A stretch of 64,000 nucleotides of DNA from Microbulbifer sp. YPW1 (lineage in GTDB: Bacteria > Pseudomonadota > Gammaproteobacteria > Pseudomonadales > Cellvibrionaceae). Below, in pieces: positions 1 through 8,584 of this stretch (positions are counted from its first letter, which is position 1; each line of letters starts with the position of its first letter). The position numbers were made by a program, and so were the translations under genes. The stretch lies in the NCBI RefSeq assembly GCF_013367775.1, contig NZ_CP055157.1, positions 4,514,596 through 4,578,595 of the forward strand, in the 5' to 3' direction. The notes below the pieces were generated by a model. That model did no database searches and had not been told where the DNA came from. It was given only the letters and a program-made list of their open reading frames with translations.

Positions 1-835
1 CTTATTCGTGCTGGTGTCTCTGTGGCCACACCCCGTCTTCGCCGAGTTCATCAACTGGGAAGGCACCAAAAAATCCCTATTTGACGCAAAATACGAAATT
101 GGCGCTGCGGTTGGTGGAATTACCTACCTCGGTGTAAAGGAATGGAACTGGGGAAGCGCTTCGTTCAAATTCAACGACGAAGGGTGGTTTGGGATGGATA
201 CCGGCAGCGGCGGGATCGACAAACTAGGCCATATGTACTCCTCCTATCTGATTGCGGAAGCGATCAGTAATGGCCTGTCGCGTGACAACACCCCCGAGTT
301 TGCAGCCACTTACAGTGCGCTATGGGCAAGCAGCCTGATGCTTTATGTGGAAGTCTTTGATGGATATTCCGCCGATCATGGATTCTCTTACGAAGACGTA
401 ATCCTGAACTCCACTGGCGTTGCGTTTTCTTACTTGAGAACCCGATACCCCAGAGTCAAGGAGCTTCTCGACTACCGATTAGATTACCGACCTTCCGAGG
501 GCATGAAAGGCTTCCACCCTGTCACCGATTACAGCGGTATGCGCTACCTTCTTGCGCTAAAGGCGGCGGGAATACCCGCCTTGCGCGATACCCCGCTCAA
601 ATATCTGGAGTTTAACCTGGGCTATTCAGCACGGGGCTTCAAGGCATCGGATGCACCTTATATTCCAGAGCGCAAAAGCGAGCTTTTCGTAGGAATCAGT
701 TTCAATCTGGATGAACTGTTATTCAAGCCATTTGCAGATCAGCTAGGCCGTGTAGGGACATATGCATCGACGCTTTCTCACTACTACCAGCCCCGGGGGA
801 GCTATATTAAAACAACTGTGCATGAGCGGGACTGA
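1..835 (+). CDS. DUF2279-like exported protein, 5' end cut by window edge
   Basis: The frame is open from base 2. The first usable start is a GTG at 8, but the residues around it (LFVLVSLWPHPVFA) read as the hydrophobic core and cleavage region of a signal peptide, so the true start probably lies left of the window. The rest resembles the DUF2279/YfiM-type predicted periplasmic proteins, with a conserved patch DKLGHMYSSYLIAE near residue 71 and an acidic/aromatic stretch EVFDGYSADHGFSYED. The C-terminal third, with alternating aromatic residues, may be membrane- or barrel-associated. No enzymatic function is known for the family. The family call is from memory of the conserved patch; function is not assigned. 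Confidence 0.6.
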   Translation, partial: LFVLVSLWPHPVFAEFINWEGTKKSLFDAKYEIGAAVGGITYLGVKEWNWGSASFKFNDEGWFGMDTGSGGIDKLGHMYSSYLIAEAISNGLSRDNTPEFAATYSALWASSLMLYVEVFDGYSADHGFSYEDVILNSTGVAFSYLRTRYPRVKELLDYRLDYRPSEGMKGFHPVTDYSGMRYLLALKAAGIPALRDTPLKYLEFNLGYSARGFKASDAPYIPERKSELFVGISFNLDELLFKPFADQLGRVGTYASTLSHYYQPRGSYIKTTVHERD

Positions 836-910
836 GCGCGCCCCATACTCTGTTCCTGCCACCTTCGCCGTGTAGCTATACGGCTTATCGCCACGAGGAA
901 CAAGAAATCA

Positions 911-1069
911 ATGCTCAGAGTCATCGGTGTACTGATCTTCGCACTTATTGTTCTCGGCCTCGCAGGCCATCTCTTTTACTCCCGTAAGGGAGAGTCTGAA
1001 ACGGGGCACAACCAGTCGACCTGGATGCACCACCTTGCCCAGGTTGAAGTTACAGCCCCAGCTTCCTGA
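911..1069 (+). CDS. Small hypothetical membrane protein (52 aa)
   Basis: A short frame starts with ATG after a GAGGAAC purine stretch about 12 bases upstream. Its N-terminus is a clear hydrophobic helix (VIGVLIFALIVLGLAGHLFY, residues 4-23), followed by a basic SRK and a polar tail. The pattern fits a single-pass small membrane protein. It follows the DUF2279 gene by 75 bases on the same strand, so the two may be co-transcribed. Its last 20 bases overlap the 3' end of the convergent antiporter gene. No family is recognised. The hydrophobic profile and the placement are the only support. Confidence 0.45.
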   Translation: MLRVIGVLIFALIVLGLAGHLFYSRKGESETGHNQSTWMHHLAQVEVTAPAS

Positions 1070-2291
1070 TCAGGCGCGCGCTGGTTGTGCCCTGCACCAG
1101 TAGGGAAAACAGCACCACACCAAACACCATCGACTGTACTGTCCACCAGTAAGGCAACTCTGTTGGCAGCGACAGCACCAGCGCCACCGCAATCACGCCG
1201 CGCAAACCACCCCAGCTTAAAATCAAGCGCCAACTCTGCGGAATGGGCGGCCCTACGAAGCGGGCCAGCGGGGACAGCATGAATACTGCCAATCCCCGCG
1301 CACCGATTGCCGCCACAATCGCGATGATCATCGCCAGCCATTGATCGGTAAACATCTCGAAGGTAATCACCAGGCCCATGATCACAAAGATCAGCGCATT
1401 GAACAGAAGGCCAAGCCACTCCCAGGTCGGCGACGCGTGGGTTAAATAGGTTTCCTGCTGCTCGCGCAAACAGGCCCGGGAAACAATCGCACAGACCATC
1501 ACCGAAAGAATCCCCGAAACACCCACCACATGCTCCCCCAGATAAAAGCTGCCAAACGCGGCCAGCACCAGCACCACCAACGCCGCACCTGCCGACCCCA
1601 AAAAAAGAATGACGATTGCAGTGAGCAGGCCACACAGTGTGCCCACCGCCAGCCCGCCAAAAAACAGTACCGAGAAATACAGCGCAAAACTGCCGGCACC
1701 GGCAACCGTCTCGCCGGTTGCCACCGCACCTTCCATCACACTGTGGCTGGCAATGCCCAGAATAAAAGAGAACAGAACGACCGCCACTGCATCGTTGAAC
1801 AGGCTCTCCCCTTCCACCAGGGTCAACAACTCCTCATTGGCGTGGCTCTGGCGCATCCGCGCGATAATCGAAACAGGATCGGTGGCCGCAAGAATGGCCC
1901 CGGTGAGCAACGCCGCGATCCAGGGGAAGCCTGTGGGGTGATGGACACCGTAGTACACCAACACCGCCGTGATCAGCCCGCAAATCAGCACCCCCAGCGT
2001 GGCGAAAAGCAAAATCGGCCCCAGCCAGCGGAACAGGACATCCGGGTCAATCTTCCAGGCAGATTCAAAAATCAGCACCGGCAGAATCACGAAAAACACC
2101 ATCTGGTGAATATTCTCGGCACGCAGCCCGGTATCGTAATCGAGTACCGGTAGCAGAACACCGGCGAGCACACCAGCAATCAGGCAGCCCAGTGTATTGC
2201 CGCGCTTCAGTATCCGCGCAATGGCCAAGCCGACTACCGCGGCCACCGCCATATACAGGCCCTGCCCCACCAGAGTGGTTACCCCTTCCAT
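1050..2291 (-). CDS. CPA1 (NhaP-type) Na+/H+ antiporter
   Basis: Predicted inner-membrane antiporter exchanging Na+ (or K+) for protons, about 413 residues with roughly 12 hydrophobic segments. Hallmarks of the CPA1/NhaP family are visible: TDPVS at residues 138-141 and the ion-binding FNDAVAVVLF with Asn166-Asp167. The frame stays open upstream, but the ATG at 2291 has a GGGAGA ribosome-binding site, and the upstream reading lacks membrane character, so I start here. Only 20 bases separate it from the stop of the upstream FMN-protein gene, so they are probably one transcript. The likely role is pH and sodium homeostasis, consistent with a marine lifestyle. The exact ion preference cannot be read from sequence. 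Confidence 0.85.
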   Translation of the reverse strand: MEGVTTLVGQGLYMAVAAVVGLAIARILKRGNTLGCLIAGVLAGVLLPVLDYDTGLRAENIHQMVFFVILPVLIFESAWKIDPDVLFRWLGPILLFATLGVLICGLITAVLVYYGVHHPTGFPWIAALLTGAILAATDPVSIIARMRQSHANEELLTLVEGESLFNDAVAVVLFSFILGIASHSVMEGAVATGETVAGAGSFALYFSVLFFGGLAVGTLCGLLTAIVILFLGSAGAALVVLVLAAFGSFYLGEHVVGVSGILSVMVCAIVSRACLREQQETYLTHASPTWEWLGLLFNALIFVIMGLVITFEMFTDQWLAMIIAIVAAIGARGLAVFMLSPLARFVGPPIPQSWRLILSWGGLRGVIAVALVLSLPTELPYWWTVQSMVFGVVLFSLLVQGTTSARLIRKLGL

Positions 2292-2311
2292 GGTCTTCTC
2301 CCGCTGTCCGG

Positions 2312-3856
2312 TTATTGGGTTCCGCGATCCGAGGCGATCAGGGATTTGGGTGGCACTTCCGGTACCAGGTCGGACAGCGGGACCGGTGTGCCGCGCTCGT
2401 TGATGACCTCTACATGGGCGCGTCGCAACTGGCGCGGTTCCGGCACACCGCAGGAGTGGGCCAGCATACCCACCTCGTGTTCCATATTGTGCGCGTAATG
2501 GTAGACCCGCTCCGCCTTGTCCATGGGGTCCAGGCCCTGCTGCAGGTCCGGGTTGTGGGTAGTGACGCCCGTAGGACAGGTATTCTTGTTGCACTGCATG
2601 GCCTGAATACAACCCAGCGCAAACATGAAACCCCGTGCACAATTAACGAAGTCCGCACCCATCGCCAGCGCCCAGGCCACCATGGATGGGGTGAGCAGCT
2701 TACCGGCACAGATGATCTTGATGCGATCCCGCAGTCCGTACTGGGTAATCAGGTCAACAACCATGGGCAGGCTGCGATTGATCGGGAGCCCCATATAATC
2801 CATCAGACTCTGGGGAGCCGCGCCGCTGCCGCCATCAGCACTGTCGATGGTGATAAAGTCCGGCGCAGAGTCTAGGCCGCGCTTCTGAATCGTTTCACAA
2901 AGCTCGTGCAACCAGTCGCTATTACCGATCACGCACTTGAATCCGGTGGGTTTGCCGGTGACCTCGCGGATGTGGCCAATCATATCCAACAGCCCGCCCA
3001 CATCCCGAAACTCCGGGTGCCCGTTGGGGCTGATAGAATCCATACCCACCGGGATACCGCGCACATGGGCAATTTCCGGCGTGACCTTGATGCCGGGGAG
3101 AATCCCGCCCTTGCCGGGCTTGGCACCCTGAGAGAGTTTCAGCTCGAACATCCGGACCTGTTCGTGCGCCGCCACCGCGCGCAACTTGTCATCGGACAAC
3201 CTACCCTCCTCATCGCGCACACCGTATTTGGCGGTACCTATCTGAAATACGATGTCGCAACCGCCTTCCAGATGATGCGGAGAAAGCCCCCCCTCACCGG
3301 TATTCAACCAGATACCCGCCTTGGCCGCTCCCCGGGACAATGCGCTGACCGCCGGCACCGACAGCGCACCAAAACTCATACCGGAAATATTGAAAATCGA
3401 GCGGGTGGTGTAGGGTCGTCGGGCCACACCCTCACCTACGGTCACTTCCCGGGGCGGCACCGCATCCTTGGCCAGGGTGGGAAACGGGTGATTGAGAAAT
3501 ACGATATCCCCGGGCTGGTTCAGGGGCCTCGTGGAACCAAAAGCGAGTGTGGAATCCACATTCTTTGCCGCGCGATACACCCAGCTGCGCTGGGCGCGGT
3601 TAAACGGCATCTCTTCGCGGTCGAGGGCAAAAAAGTACTGGCGAAAAAACTCACCTAGGTGTTCAAACTGATAACGGAACCGCCCCAGCACCGGAAAATT
3701 GCGCCGGATGGCCTGCTTGGTCTGGCTCACATCCGATAGGTACAGGTACACCACGTATAGCACCAGCACCACCAGCCCGAAGGCAAATAGCATCGCAAAC
3801 ACCTGCAATACCTTGACGGCAAAAGCGTATATCGCCGCAACAGCCTGAAGATCCAT
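2312..3856 (-). CDS. Membrane-anchored FMN-binding glutamate synthase-like protein
   Basis: The protein (514 aa) carries a single N-terminal hydrophobic helix (about residues 8-40), then a domain matching the FMN-binding central domain of glutamate synthase large subunit. Visible motifs are DSADGGSGAAPQS, MVDLITQYGLRDRIKIICAGK and, near the end, CNKNTCPTGVTTHNP, the GltS-type cysteine cluster. The glutaminase domain and the C-terminal GltB beta-helix are absent, so this is not a complete glutamate synthase. The ATG at 3856 was chosen because AGGGAG lies six bases upstream; a GTG at 3889 is possible but has no good site. It is followed by the antiporter gene after 20 bases. Substrate and electron partner are unknown. 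Confidence 0.8.
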   Translation of the reverse strand: MDLQAVAAIYAFAVKVLQVFAMLFAFGLVVLVLYVVYLYLSDVSQTKQAIRRNFPVLGRFRYQFEHLGEFFRQYFFALDREEMPFNRAQRSWVYRAAKNVDSTLAFGSTRPLNQPGDIVFLNHPFPTLAKDAVPPREVTVGEGVARRPYTTRSIFNISGMSFGALSVPAVSALSRGAAKAGIWLNTGEGGLSPHHLEGGCDIVFQIGTAKYGVRDEEGRLSDDKLRAVAAHEQVRMFELKLSQGAKPGKGGILPGIKVTPEIAHVRGIPVGMDSISPNGHPEFRDVGGLLDMIGHIREVTGKPTGFKCVIGNSDWLHELCETIQKRGLDSAPDFITIDSADGGSGAAPQSLMDYMGLPINRSLPMVVDLITQYGLRDRIKIICAGKLLTPSMVAWALAMGADFVNCARGFMFALGCIQAMQCNKNTCPTGVTTHNPDLQQGLDPMDKAERVYHYAHNMEHEVGMLAHSCGVPEPRQLRRAHVEVINERGTPVPLSDLVPEVPPKSLIASDRGTQ

Positions 3857-3989
3857 TCCCTGCTCCCTACGTTGAAACCGCTTGAACACAACCCAAAACT
3901 ATTCGGTCATTGTATGTGCTCACGGCCCCTCTTGCACAGTCCCGGGACCGGCAATAAACTGTACAAACATACAGCACCCCAAGAAAGAC

Positions 3990-5078
3990 ATGGCCAACGA
4001 TTCACCAAGTAATCCCCGCAGTACCCTCAAGGGCCGGGGTGCCGTCAGCAACCTGGCCGGTCGCTTTGTGGACCAGGTGAGCAGCCGCGAGAGCGATGGC
4101 TGGGAAATGGCGCTGGAGCCAGTGGAACGGATCGAAACCGTGGCCATCGAGGAGAAGGCGAAGTCGATCATAGCCACCAACAGCTCGCCAGATATCCCCT
4201 TTACCCAGTCCATCAACGCCTACCGTGGATGTGAACACGGTTGCGTGTACTGTTATGCCCGTCCGGCACACGCCTATATGGACCTGTCACCGGGGCTGGA
4301 TTTCGAAACGCAGCTGTTTTACAAACTCAACGCAGCCGAATTGCTGGAAAAAGCGCTGCGTAAAAAAGGCTACCGGTGCAGTCCCATCGCCATGGGCACC
4401 AATACAGACCCCTACCAGCCACTGGAAAAAGACAAGCGGATCACCCGCCAGATACTGGAAACCCTGCAACACTACCGCCATCCCGTGACCATCGTCACCA
4501 AGAGCCAGCTGATTCTTCGCGATCTGCCGGTACTCGCGGAAATGGCCCAGGACAACCTTGTGCATGTGGGCATCAGTGTGACCACCCTGGATAACGGGTT
4601 AAAGCGCAAACTGGAGCCCCGCACCGCCGGGCCCGCGGCGCGCCTGCGTACCATCGAGGCTTTGGCCGCTGCCGGGATACCCACCGCAGTTATGGCCGCC
4701 CCCATCATCCCCGCACTGAACGACGCCGAGCTGGAAAAAATACTGCACAGCGCCCACGGTGCCGGCGCGATTCACGCGGCGTATATCCTGCTGCGGCTGC
4801 CTTTTGAAGTGGCGCCACTGTTCCGACAATGGCTGCAGGAACATTACCCGGAACGTGCAGAGCACGTCATGAGCATTGTGCAGCAGAGTCGTGGCGGCAA
4901 GGACAATCAGAGCGAGTTCGGGCAGCGACAACGGGGCACGGGAGTATTCGCGCAGTTACTGCAGCAGCGCTTTCGGGTAACCTGTCGCAAACTGGGGCTG
5001 AACGAACGAAAGTTGGATCTGGATTGCACTCGGTTCACTCTGCCGCCTCAGTCCGGCGATCAGCAGAGCCTTTTTTAA
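3990..5078 (+). CDS. PA0069-family radical SAM protein
   Basis: Encodes a 362-residue radical S-adenosylmethionine protein with the cluster motif CEHGCVYC (Cys81, Cys85, Cys88, spacing CX3CX2C), which binds a [4Fe-4S] cluster and SAM. The surrounding YRGCEHGCVYCYARPAHAY is typical of the PA0069/SplB-related family (COG1533), whose physiological substrate is not established. The ATG at 3990 is preceded by AAGAAAG. An upstream in-frame ATG at 3882 would add 36 low-quality residues overlapping the divergent promoter region. It is divergent from the FMN-protein gene. The GIY-YIG gene begins 14 bases after its stop, so the two are probably co-transcribed. Confidence 0.85.
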   Translation: MANDSPSNPRSTLKGRGAVSNLAGRFVDQVSSRESDGWEMALEPVERIETVAIEEKAKSIIATNSSPDIPFTQSINAYRGCEHGCVYCYARPAHAYMDLSPGLDFETQLFYKLNAAELLEKALRKKGYRCSPIAMGTNTDPYQPLEKDKRITRQILETLQHYRHPVTIVTKSQLILRDLPVLAEMAQDNLVHVGISVTTLDNGLKRKLEPRTAGPAARLRTIEALAAAGIPTAVMAAPIIPALNDAELEKILHSAHGAGAIHAAYILLRLPFEVAPLFRQWLQEHYPERAEHVMSIVQQSRGGKDNQSEFGQRQRGTGVFAQLLQQRFRVTCRKLGLNERKLDLDCTRFTLPPQSGDQQSLF

Positions 5079-5092
5079 TCTGGGAAACTGTT

Positions 5093-5404
5093 TTGTCTGG
5101 CTGGTTTGTTTATCTGATCCGCACCAAAAATGGCAGCCTGTATACCGGTGTTACCCGGGACGTGGCGCGCCGCTTCGAGGAGCACAACAGCGGTGGCCCG
5201 AAAGCCGCAAAGGCACTGCGCGGGCGCGGACCACTGACGCTCGCCTTTCACTGCGCCATGCGCAGCAAATCCGATGCCTTAAAACTGGAAGTGGAAATCA
5301 AGCGCTGGCCCAAGCGCAGAAAAGAGCAGTTGATCGCTAACGGGCCAGCTTTCCTGAGAGAAGTTTTGGGGGAGGATTACCAGGGAATGGTCGTGCCATC
5401 GTAA
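5093..5404 (+). CDS. GIY-YIG nuclease family protein
   Basis: Short (103 aa) single-domain protein of the GIY-YIG/UvrC-N superfamily, UPF0213/YhbQ type. The domain core is at residues 5-31: VYLIRTKNGSLYTGVT replaces the GIY...YIG signature with VYL...YTG, followed by the conserved Arg in DVARRFEEH. These small proteins are thought to act on nucleic acids, but their cellular role is unclear. I chose the TTG at 5093 because GGGAAA lies about six bases upstream and the domain starts immediately after; no ATG or GTG fits. The gene follows the radical SAM gene closely. Its last 28 bases overlap the convergent SDR gene. Confidence 0.8.
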   Translation: MSGWFVYLIRTKNGSLYTGVTRDVARRFEEHNSGGPKAAKALRGRGPLTLAFHCAMRSKSDALKLEVEIKRWPKRRKEQLIANGPAFLREVLGEDYQGMVVPS

Positions 5405-6072
5405 TTATAGAAGTGGCCACTGCTAGTCTCGTCCGCTTCCAGCAAAACTTTCTTCAATCCCGCCACACTCTCCTCTACGGATATCAGCGCATTCGGGCCA
5501 CCCATATCGGTTTGTACCCAGCCGGGGTGCAATGCCAGCACCTTGATACCCTGCTCCGCGAGGTCAATGGAAAGGCTTTTTGCCACCTGGTTTACCGCGG
5601 TTTTTGAGGAGCGGTAGATATAACCACCACCGGAACCGTTGTCGCTGATACTGCCTACCTTGCTACTGAGGATTCCCACCACCTTATAGTGCCCGTTCAC
5701 CATATGCGGGTAAAAAGTCTCCACCAGTTTGTAGGGGGCGATGGTGTTGGCTTCCAGTACCTTGCGCCACTCCTCCACATCCACACTGCCCAGCCCTACC
5801 CCTTTGGGGCCGTAGTAGCCGGCGTTACTGACCAGGACGTCCAGGGAGCGGCCCTCCAGGTCCTTTGCCAGCTCGGCCATTTGCGCGTAATCGGTCACGT
5901 CCAGGCCGTGGATCTCGATATTGTCGTGGGCCTCGGCGAGCTCGCTGAGCTCCCAGGCAGCTGAAGGATTGCGACAGGTGGCGACCACCTGCCAGCCATC
6001 CGCGGCAAATTGCCGGGTCATTTCCAGACCGATACCGCGATTACAGCCGGTGATGAGAATCGTGCCGGGCAT
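5377..6072 (-). CDS. SDR family oxidoreductase
   Basis: Classical short-chain dehydrogenase/reductase of 231 residues. The Rossmann cofactor motif TGCNRGIG is at residues 8-15, NAG at 83-85, and the catalytic Tyr153-x3-Lys157 (YRSSK) with Ser136/137 nearby. The C-terminal part (HPGWVQTDMGG) is typical of the CsgA/sniffer-like SDR subgroup. It should reduce or oxidise a small carbonyl/alcohol with NAD(P)H; the substrate cannot be named. The ATG at 6072 has a strong GAGGAGGG site. It is the only minus-strand gene in this local stretch and ends inside the GIY-YIG gene. Confidence 0.85.
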   Translation of the reverse strand: MPGTILITGCNRGIGLEMTRQFAADGWQVVATCRNPSAAWELSELAEAHDNIEIHGLDVTDYAQMAELAKDLEGRSLDVLVSNAGYYGPKGVGLGSVDVEEWRKVLEANTIAPYKLVETFYPHMVNGHYKVVGILSSKVGSISDNGSGGGYIYRSSKTAVNQVAKSLSIDLAEQGIKVLALHPGWVQTDMGGPNALISVEESVAGLKKVLLEADETSSGHFYNYDGTTIPW

Positions 6073-6129
6073 ACTCCCTCCTCTGGTGGTATTCTTGCGC
6101 GTTCAGATGATATAGCAATCAAAGTACCT

Positions 6130-6450
6130 ATGTATTACTCACTCGGCGACCTCGTGTGGCTATTCCTGATCGGCCTGGCGGCCTGGTACTTCTGGGCCGG
6201 CATGGCGGCAAAGGATCGCGTGCGCCGCATCGTCAAGAGCCACTGTGCGGACACCGGTGTACAACTGCTGGACGATACGGTGATGCTCGCCCGCACCCGC
6301 CTGAAGCGGGATCGCAGCGGCCAGGTGCGCCTGCAGCGACAGTACGAATTTGAATTCACCTCTACCGGGGAGCGCCGCTATGGCGGAGTCGCGGTGCTGC
6401 ACGGCCAGCGCGTGAGCCAGATCCAGCTGTCTCCGTTCCACATGAGCTGA
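6130..6450 (+). CDS. DUF3301 domain-containing protein
   Basis: 106-residue protein with one N-terminal transmembrane helix (LVWLFLIGLAAWYFWAGMAA, residues 8-27). A short soluble domain follows with conserved-looking pieces QLLDDTVMLARTRLKRDRSGQ and RQYEFEFTSTGERRYGG. This matches DUF3301, a family of small membrane proteins of unknown function in gammaproteobacteria. The start is the ATG at 6130; upstream codons are in frame but would reach into the divergent SDR promoter. It is followed after 34 bases by the DUF1653 gene, probably in the same operon. Confidence 0.75.
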   Translation: MYYSLGDLVWLFLIGLAAWYFWAGMAAKDRVRRIVKSHCADTGVQLLDDTVMLARTRLKRDRSGQVRLQRQYEFEFTSTGERRYGGVAVLHGQRVSQIQLSPFHMS

Positions 6451-6484
6451 CGCCCCGCAACCCGATACAGACGAAGACACCAAT

Positions 6485-6697
6485 ATGCAGAAAGGCATCT
6501 ATCGCCACTACAAGGGCAATCTCTACCATTTGATGGAAATCGCCACCCACAGTGAAACCGGGGAACAACTGGCCATCTACCGGGCTCTGTATGATGAATT
6601 CGGCGTGTGGGCACGCCCCCTGGCGATGTTTTCAGAAACCGTGGAGAAAGACGGCCAGACGATACCGCGCTTTGCGCTGGAAAAAGCCCTGGACTGA
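6485..6697 (+). CDS. DUF1653 domain-containing protein
   Basis: A 70-residue protein that is essentially one DUF1653 domain: GIYRHYKGNLYHLMEIATHS, then TGEQLAIYRALYDEFGVWARP and a C-terminal RFALE. The family is widespread, soluble and functionally uncharacterised. The length is typical and the gene is intact. It lies between the DUF3301 gene and the saccharopine-dehydrogenase-like gene, all on the plus strand with gaps of 34 and 69 bases. Confidence 0.85.
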   Translation: MQKGIYRHYKGNLYHLMEIATHSETGEQLAIYRALYDEFGVWARPLAMFSETVEKDGQTIPRFALEKALD

Positions 6698-6766
6698 CCC
6701 GGCCCCACACCACTTCCAAAACCAGAAAAACAAGGTCCACAAGACCGGACACAATAAGGATAATCG

Positions 6767-7834
6767 GTGAACAACAAGCAGATCCTGATTTACGGTGCCT
6801 ACGGCTATACCGGCGAGCTGATCGCACGCCAAGCGGTGGCCCAGGGCCTGAAACCCATTCTCTCCGGCCGCAGCGCGGCGAAGCTGCAGCCTTTGGCCAA
6901 CGAGCTGGACCTGCCCGCCATTGCCGTCAGTCTCGACGACGAAGAAACCCTGGTGCGTACCCTGCGCGATGTATCCGTAGTCATCCACTGTGCCGGCCCC
7001 TTCTCCGCCACCGCAGAGCCGATGATGCGTGCCTGTATCGCCAGTGGCACCCACTACCAGGACATTACTGGCGAAATGGCCGTATACCAGCAGGCCCACG
7101 CCCTCGAAGCCGAGGCCAAGGCCGCGGGTATCGTACTTTGCCCCGGCACCGGCTTTGATGTGATTCCCACCGATTGTCTGGCGTCAGCCCTGCACAAGGC
7201 CATGACCAGCGCGACGCACCTCACCCTCGGATTTGATTCAGATTCCGGCCTGAGTCCCGGCACGGCCAAGACCTCCATCGAGAGCCTGGGTGTGGGCGGC
7301 GCGGTGCGCCGCAATGGCAAGATCGAGGTGATTCCCCACGCCGCGCTGACTCGCAAGATCAACTTTGGCCGCGGCGAGAAGTTCGCGGTGGCAATCCCCT
7401 GGGGCGATGTGGCAACCGCCTACTACACCACCGAGATCCCCAATATCGAGGTATACATCCCGATGAGCCCGCGCCGGGCGAAAAAGATGGGCCACCTGAA
7501 CAAATTCCGCTGGCTGCTGCGTATGAACTGGGTACAGAACTGGCTCAAGGGCAAGGTCGACAAGAAAGTGCGCGGTCCCTCGGAGAACAAGCGCGCAGAG
7601 CAACAGACCTGGGTATGGGGCGAAGTGCGCAACGATCGCCGCGGCGAGCGCCGGGTGGGCCGTGTGGTTACCGCCAATGGTTACGATGTGACCGTGCACG
7701 GCTCTATTGCCGTGGCGCAACACCTGCTGGGCTATATGGGGCTGGGCGGCTACTACACCCCGTCTAAACTTTGCGGCCAGGAGCTGGTGGAAAAACTGCC
7801 CGGATCCGGCGCGATCAAGATCGGCATCGACTGA
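6767..7834 (+). CDS. Saccharopine dehydrogenase-like / trans-acting enoyl reductase family protein
   Basis: 355-residue NAD(P)-dependent oxidoreductase-like protein. The N-terminus IYGAYGYTGELIARQA (from residue 7) is the dinucleotide-binding motif of the saccharopine dehydrogenase NADP-binding family. The CAGPFSATAEPMMRACI segment and CPGTGFDVIPTDCLA are also characteristic. The closest named relatives are trans-acting enoyl reductases of mycobacterial lipid synthesis, but in this genus the substrate is unknown. The GTG at 6767 is chosen because AAGGA lies about seven bases upstream. A hairpin lies just after the stop. Confidence 0.75.
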   Translation: MNNKQILIYGAYGYTGELIARQAVAQGLKPILSGRSAAKLQPLANELDLPAIAVSLDDEETLVRTLRDVSVVIHCAGPFSATAEPMMRACIASGTHYQDITGEMAVYQQAHALEAEAKAAGIVLCPGTGFDVIPTDCLASALHKAMTSATHLTLGFDSDSGLSPGTAKTSIESLGVGGAVRRNGKIEVIPHAALTRKINFGRGEKFAVAIPWGDVATAYYTTEIPNIEVYIPMSPRRAKKMGHLNKFRWLLRMNWVQNWLKGKVDKKVRGPSENKRAEQQTWVWGEVRNDRRGERRVGRVVTANGYDVTVHGSIAVAQHLLGYMGLGGYYTPSKLCGQELVEKLPGSGAIKIGID

Positions 7835-7843
7835 ACACGCTTT

Positions 7844-7870
7844 GCAGGAGCCTGCCCTACAGGCTCCCGC
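7844..7870 (+). terminator. Hairpin after the saccharopine-dehydrogenase-like gene
   Basis: Perfect 8 bp inverted repeat GGAGCCTG (7847-7854) / CAGGCTCC (7860-7867) with a 5-base loop, ten bases after the stop codon. No T-run follows, so it is at best a weak or Rho-assisted 3' end. Confidence 0.3.
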
Positions 7871-7946
7871 ACCCTAGCGGGCAGGTTTCACGGACCTGAC
7901 ACAATTCGTTCAAGCCAGCGCAACAAATGCTTCGTACTTTTACCTT

Positions 7947-8474
7947 ATGCGAAGCTTACCTATCACTCTGAAAACGGTAGATGTCTCCCTGGTCCTGCGT
8001 ATGGCCGAACGGGCGACACGGCCGGCCTCCCGCAGGAACTACCTGCTGCTCTCCCGCTCTGCCGACGGCTGGCTGTATCTGTTTTCCCCCCTGCTGATCG
8101 CGCTGGTGGATACCGACGCTGCACTGCGATTCTTTTACGCATGCGCCGCGGCCTACGCCATTGAACGCTCACTCTACTGGACCATCAAGAACACCACCCG
8201 ACGCAACCGCCCGCCGGAAGCCATTCCCGGGCTGCGCTCGATCATCATCGCCAATGATCGATTCAGCCTGCCTTCCGGCCACACCTCCGGCGCCTTTCTG
8301 TTTGTCACCGTGCTGAGCCAGTGCCTAAACCCCCTGTGGGCCCTGGGTTACTTCTGGGCCGCCGGTGTGGGCATGTCGCGGGTGGGGCTCGGTGTGCACT
8401 TCCCCACCGATGTATGCGCGGGCGCGCTCCTCGGAACCTGTGTGGGCTTTGCGGTCAGCGGTTTCCTTATGTGA
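7947..8474 (+). CDS. PAP2 superfamily membrane phosphatase
   Basis: Integral membrane phosphatase of 175 residues with all three PAP2 active-site motifs: K81-x6-RP (KNTTRRNRP), PSGH at 109-112, and SR-x5-H-x3-D at 144-155 (SRVGLGVHFPTD). It is expected to dephosphorylate a lipid phosphate such as undecaprenyl pyrophosphate, phosphatidate or phosphatidylglycerophosphate at the outer face of the inner membrane. Its neighbour is a VC2487/MJ1255-type glycosyltransferase, and such pairs suggest a shared role in lipid-linked glycan or glycolipid synthesis. The ATG at 7947 is the first start in frame. Confidence 0.85.
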   Translation: MRSLPITLKTVDVSLVLRMAERATRPASRRNYLLLSRSADGWLYLFSPLLIALVDTDAALRFFYACAAAYAIERSLYWTIKNTTRRNRPPEAIPGLRSIIIANDRFSLPSGHTSGAFLFVTVLSQCLNPLWALGYFWAAGVGMSRVGLGVHFPTDVCAGALLGTCVGFAVSGFLM

Positions 8475-8532
8475 ATGCGATCTGAAGGTGATGTAACGGC
8501 GATCTAACGCCGACATCTCGCTGCGCGAACAG

Positions 8533-8542
8533 CCCCCCCCCC
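8533..8542 (+). repeat. Poly-C tract (10 C) upstream of the glycosyltransferase
   Basis: A homopolymer of ten cytosines lies 42 bases before the TTG start of the glycosyltransferase gene and after the PAP2 stop. Such tracts are prone to slippage. It is outside the coding frames seen, so it could at most affect promoter or leader spacing. Confidence 0.8.
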
Positions 8543-8584
8543 AACCCACATGCAAAAACCTGTCTGCTCAATCGGAGAAAAACT

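Noticed and set aside
2292..2642. N-terminal extension of the antiporter into the FMN-protein gene
   Set aside because: The extra residues are Gly/Pro/Arg-rich and overlap a conserved gene; the ATG at 2291 has a proper ribosome-binding site.
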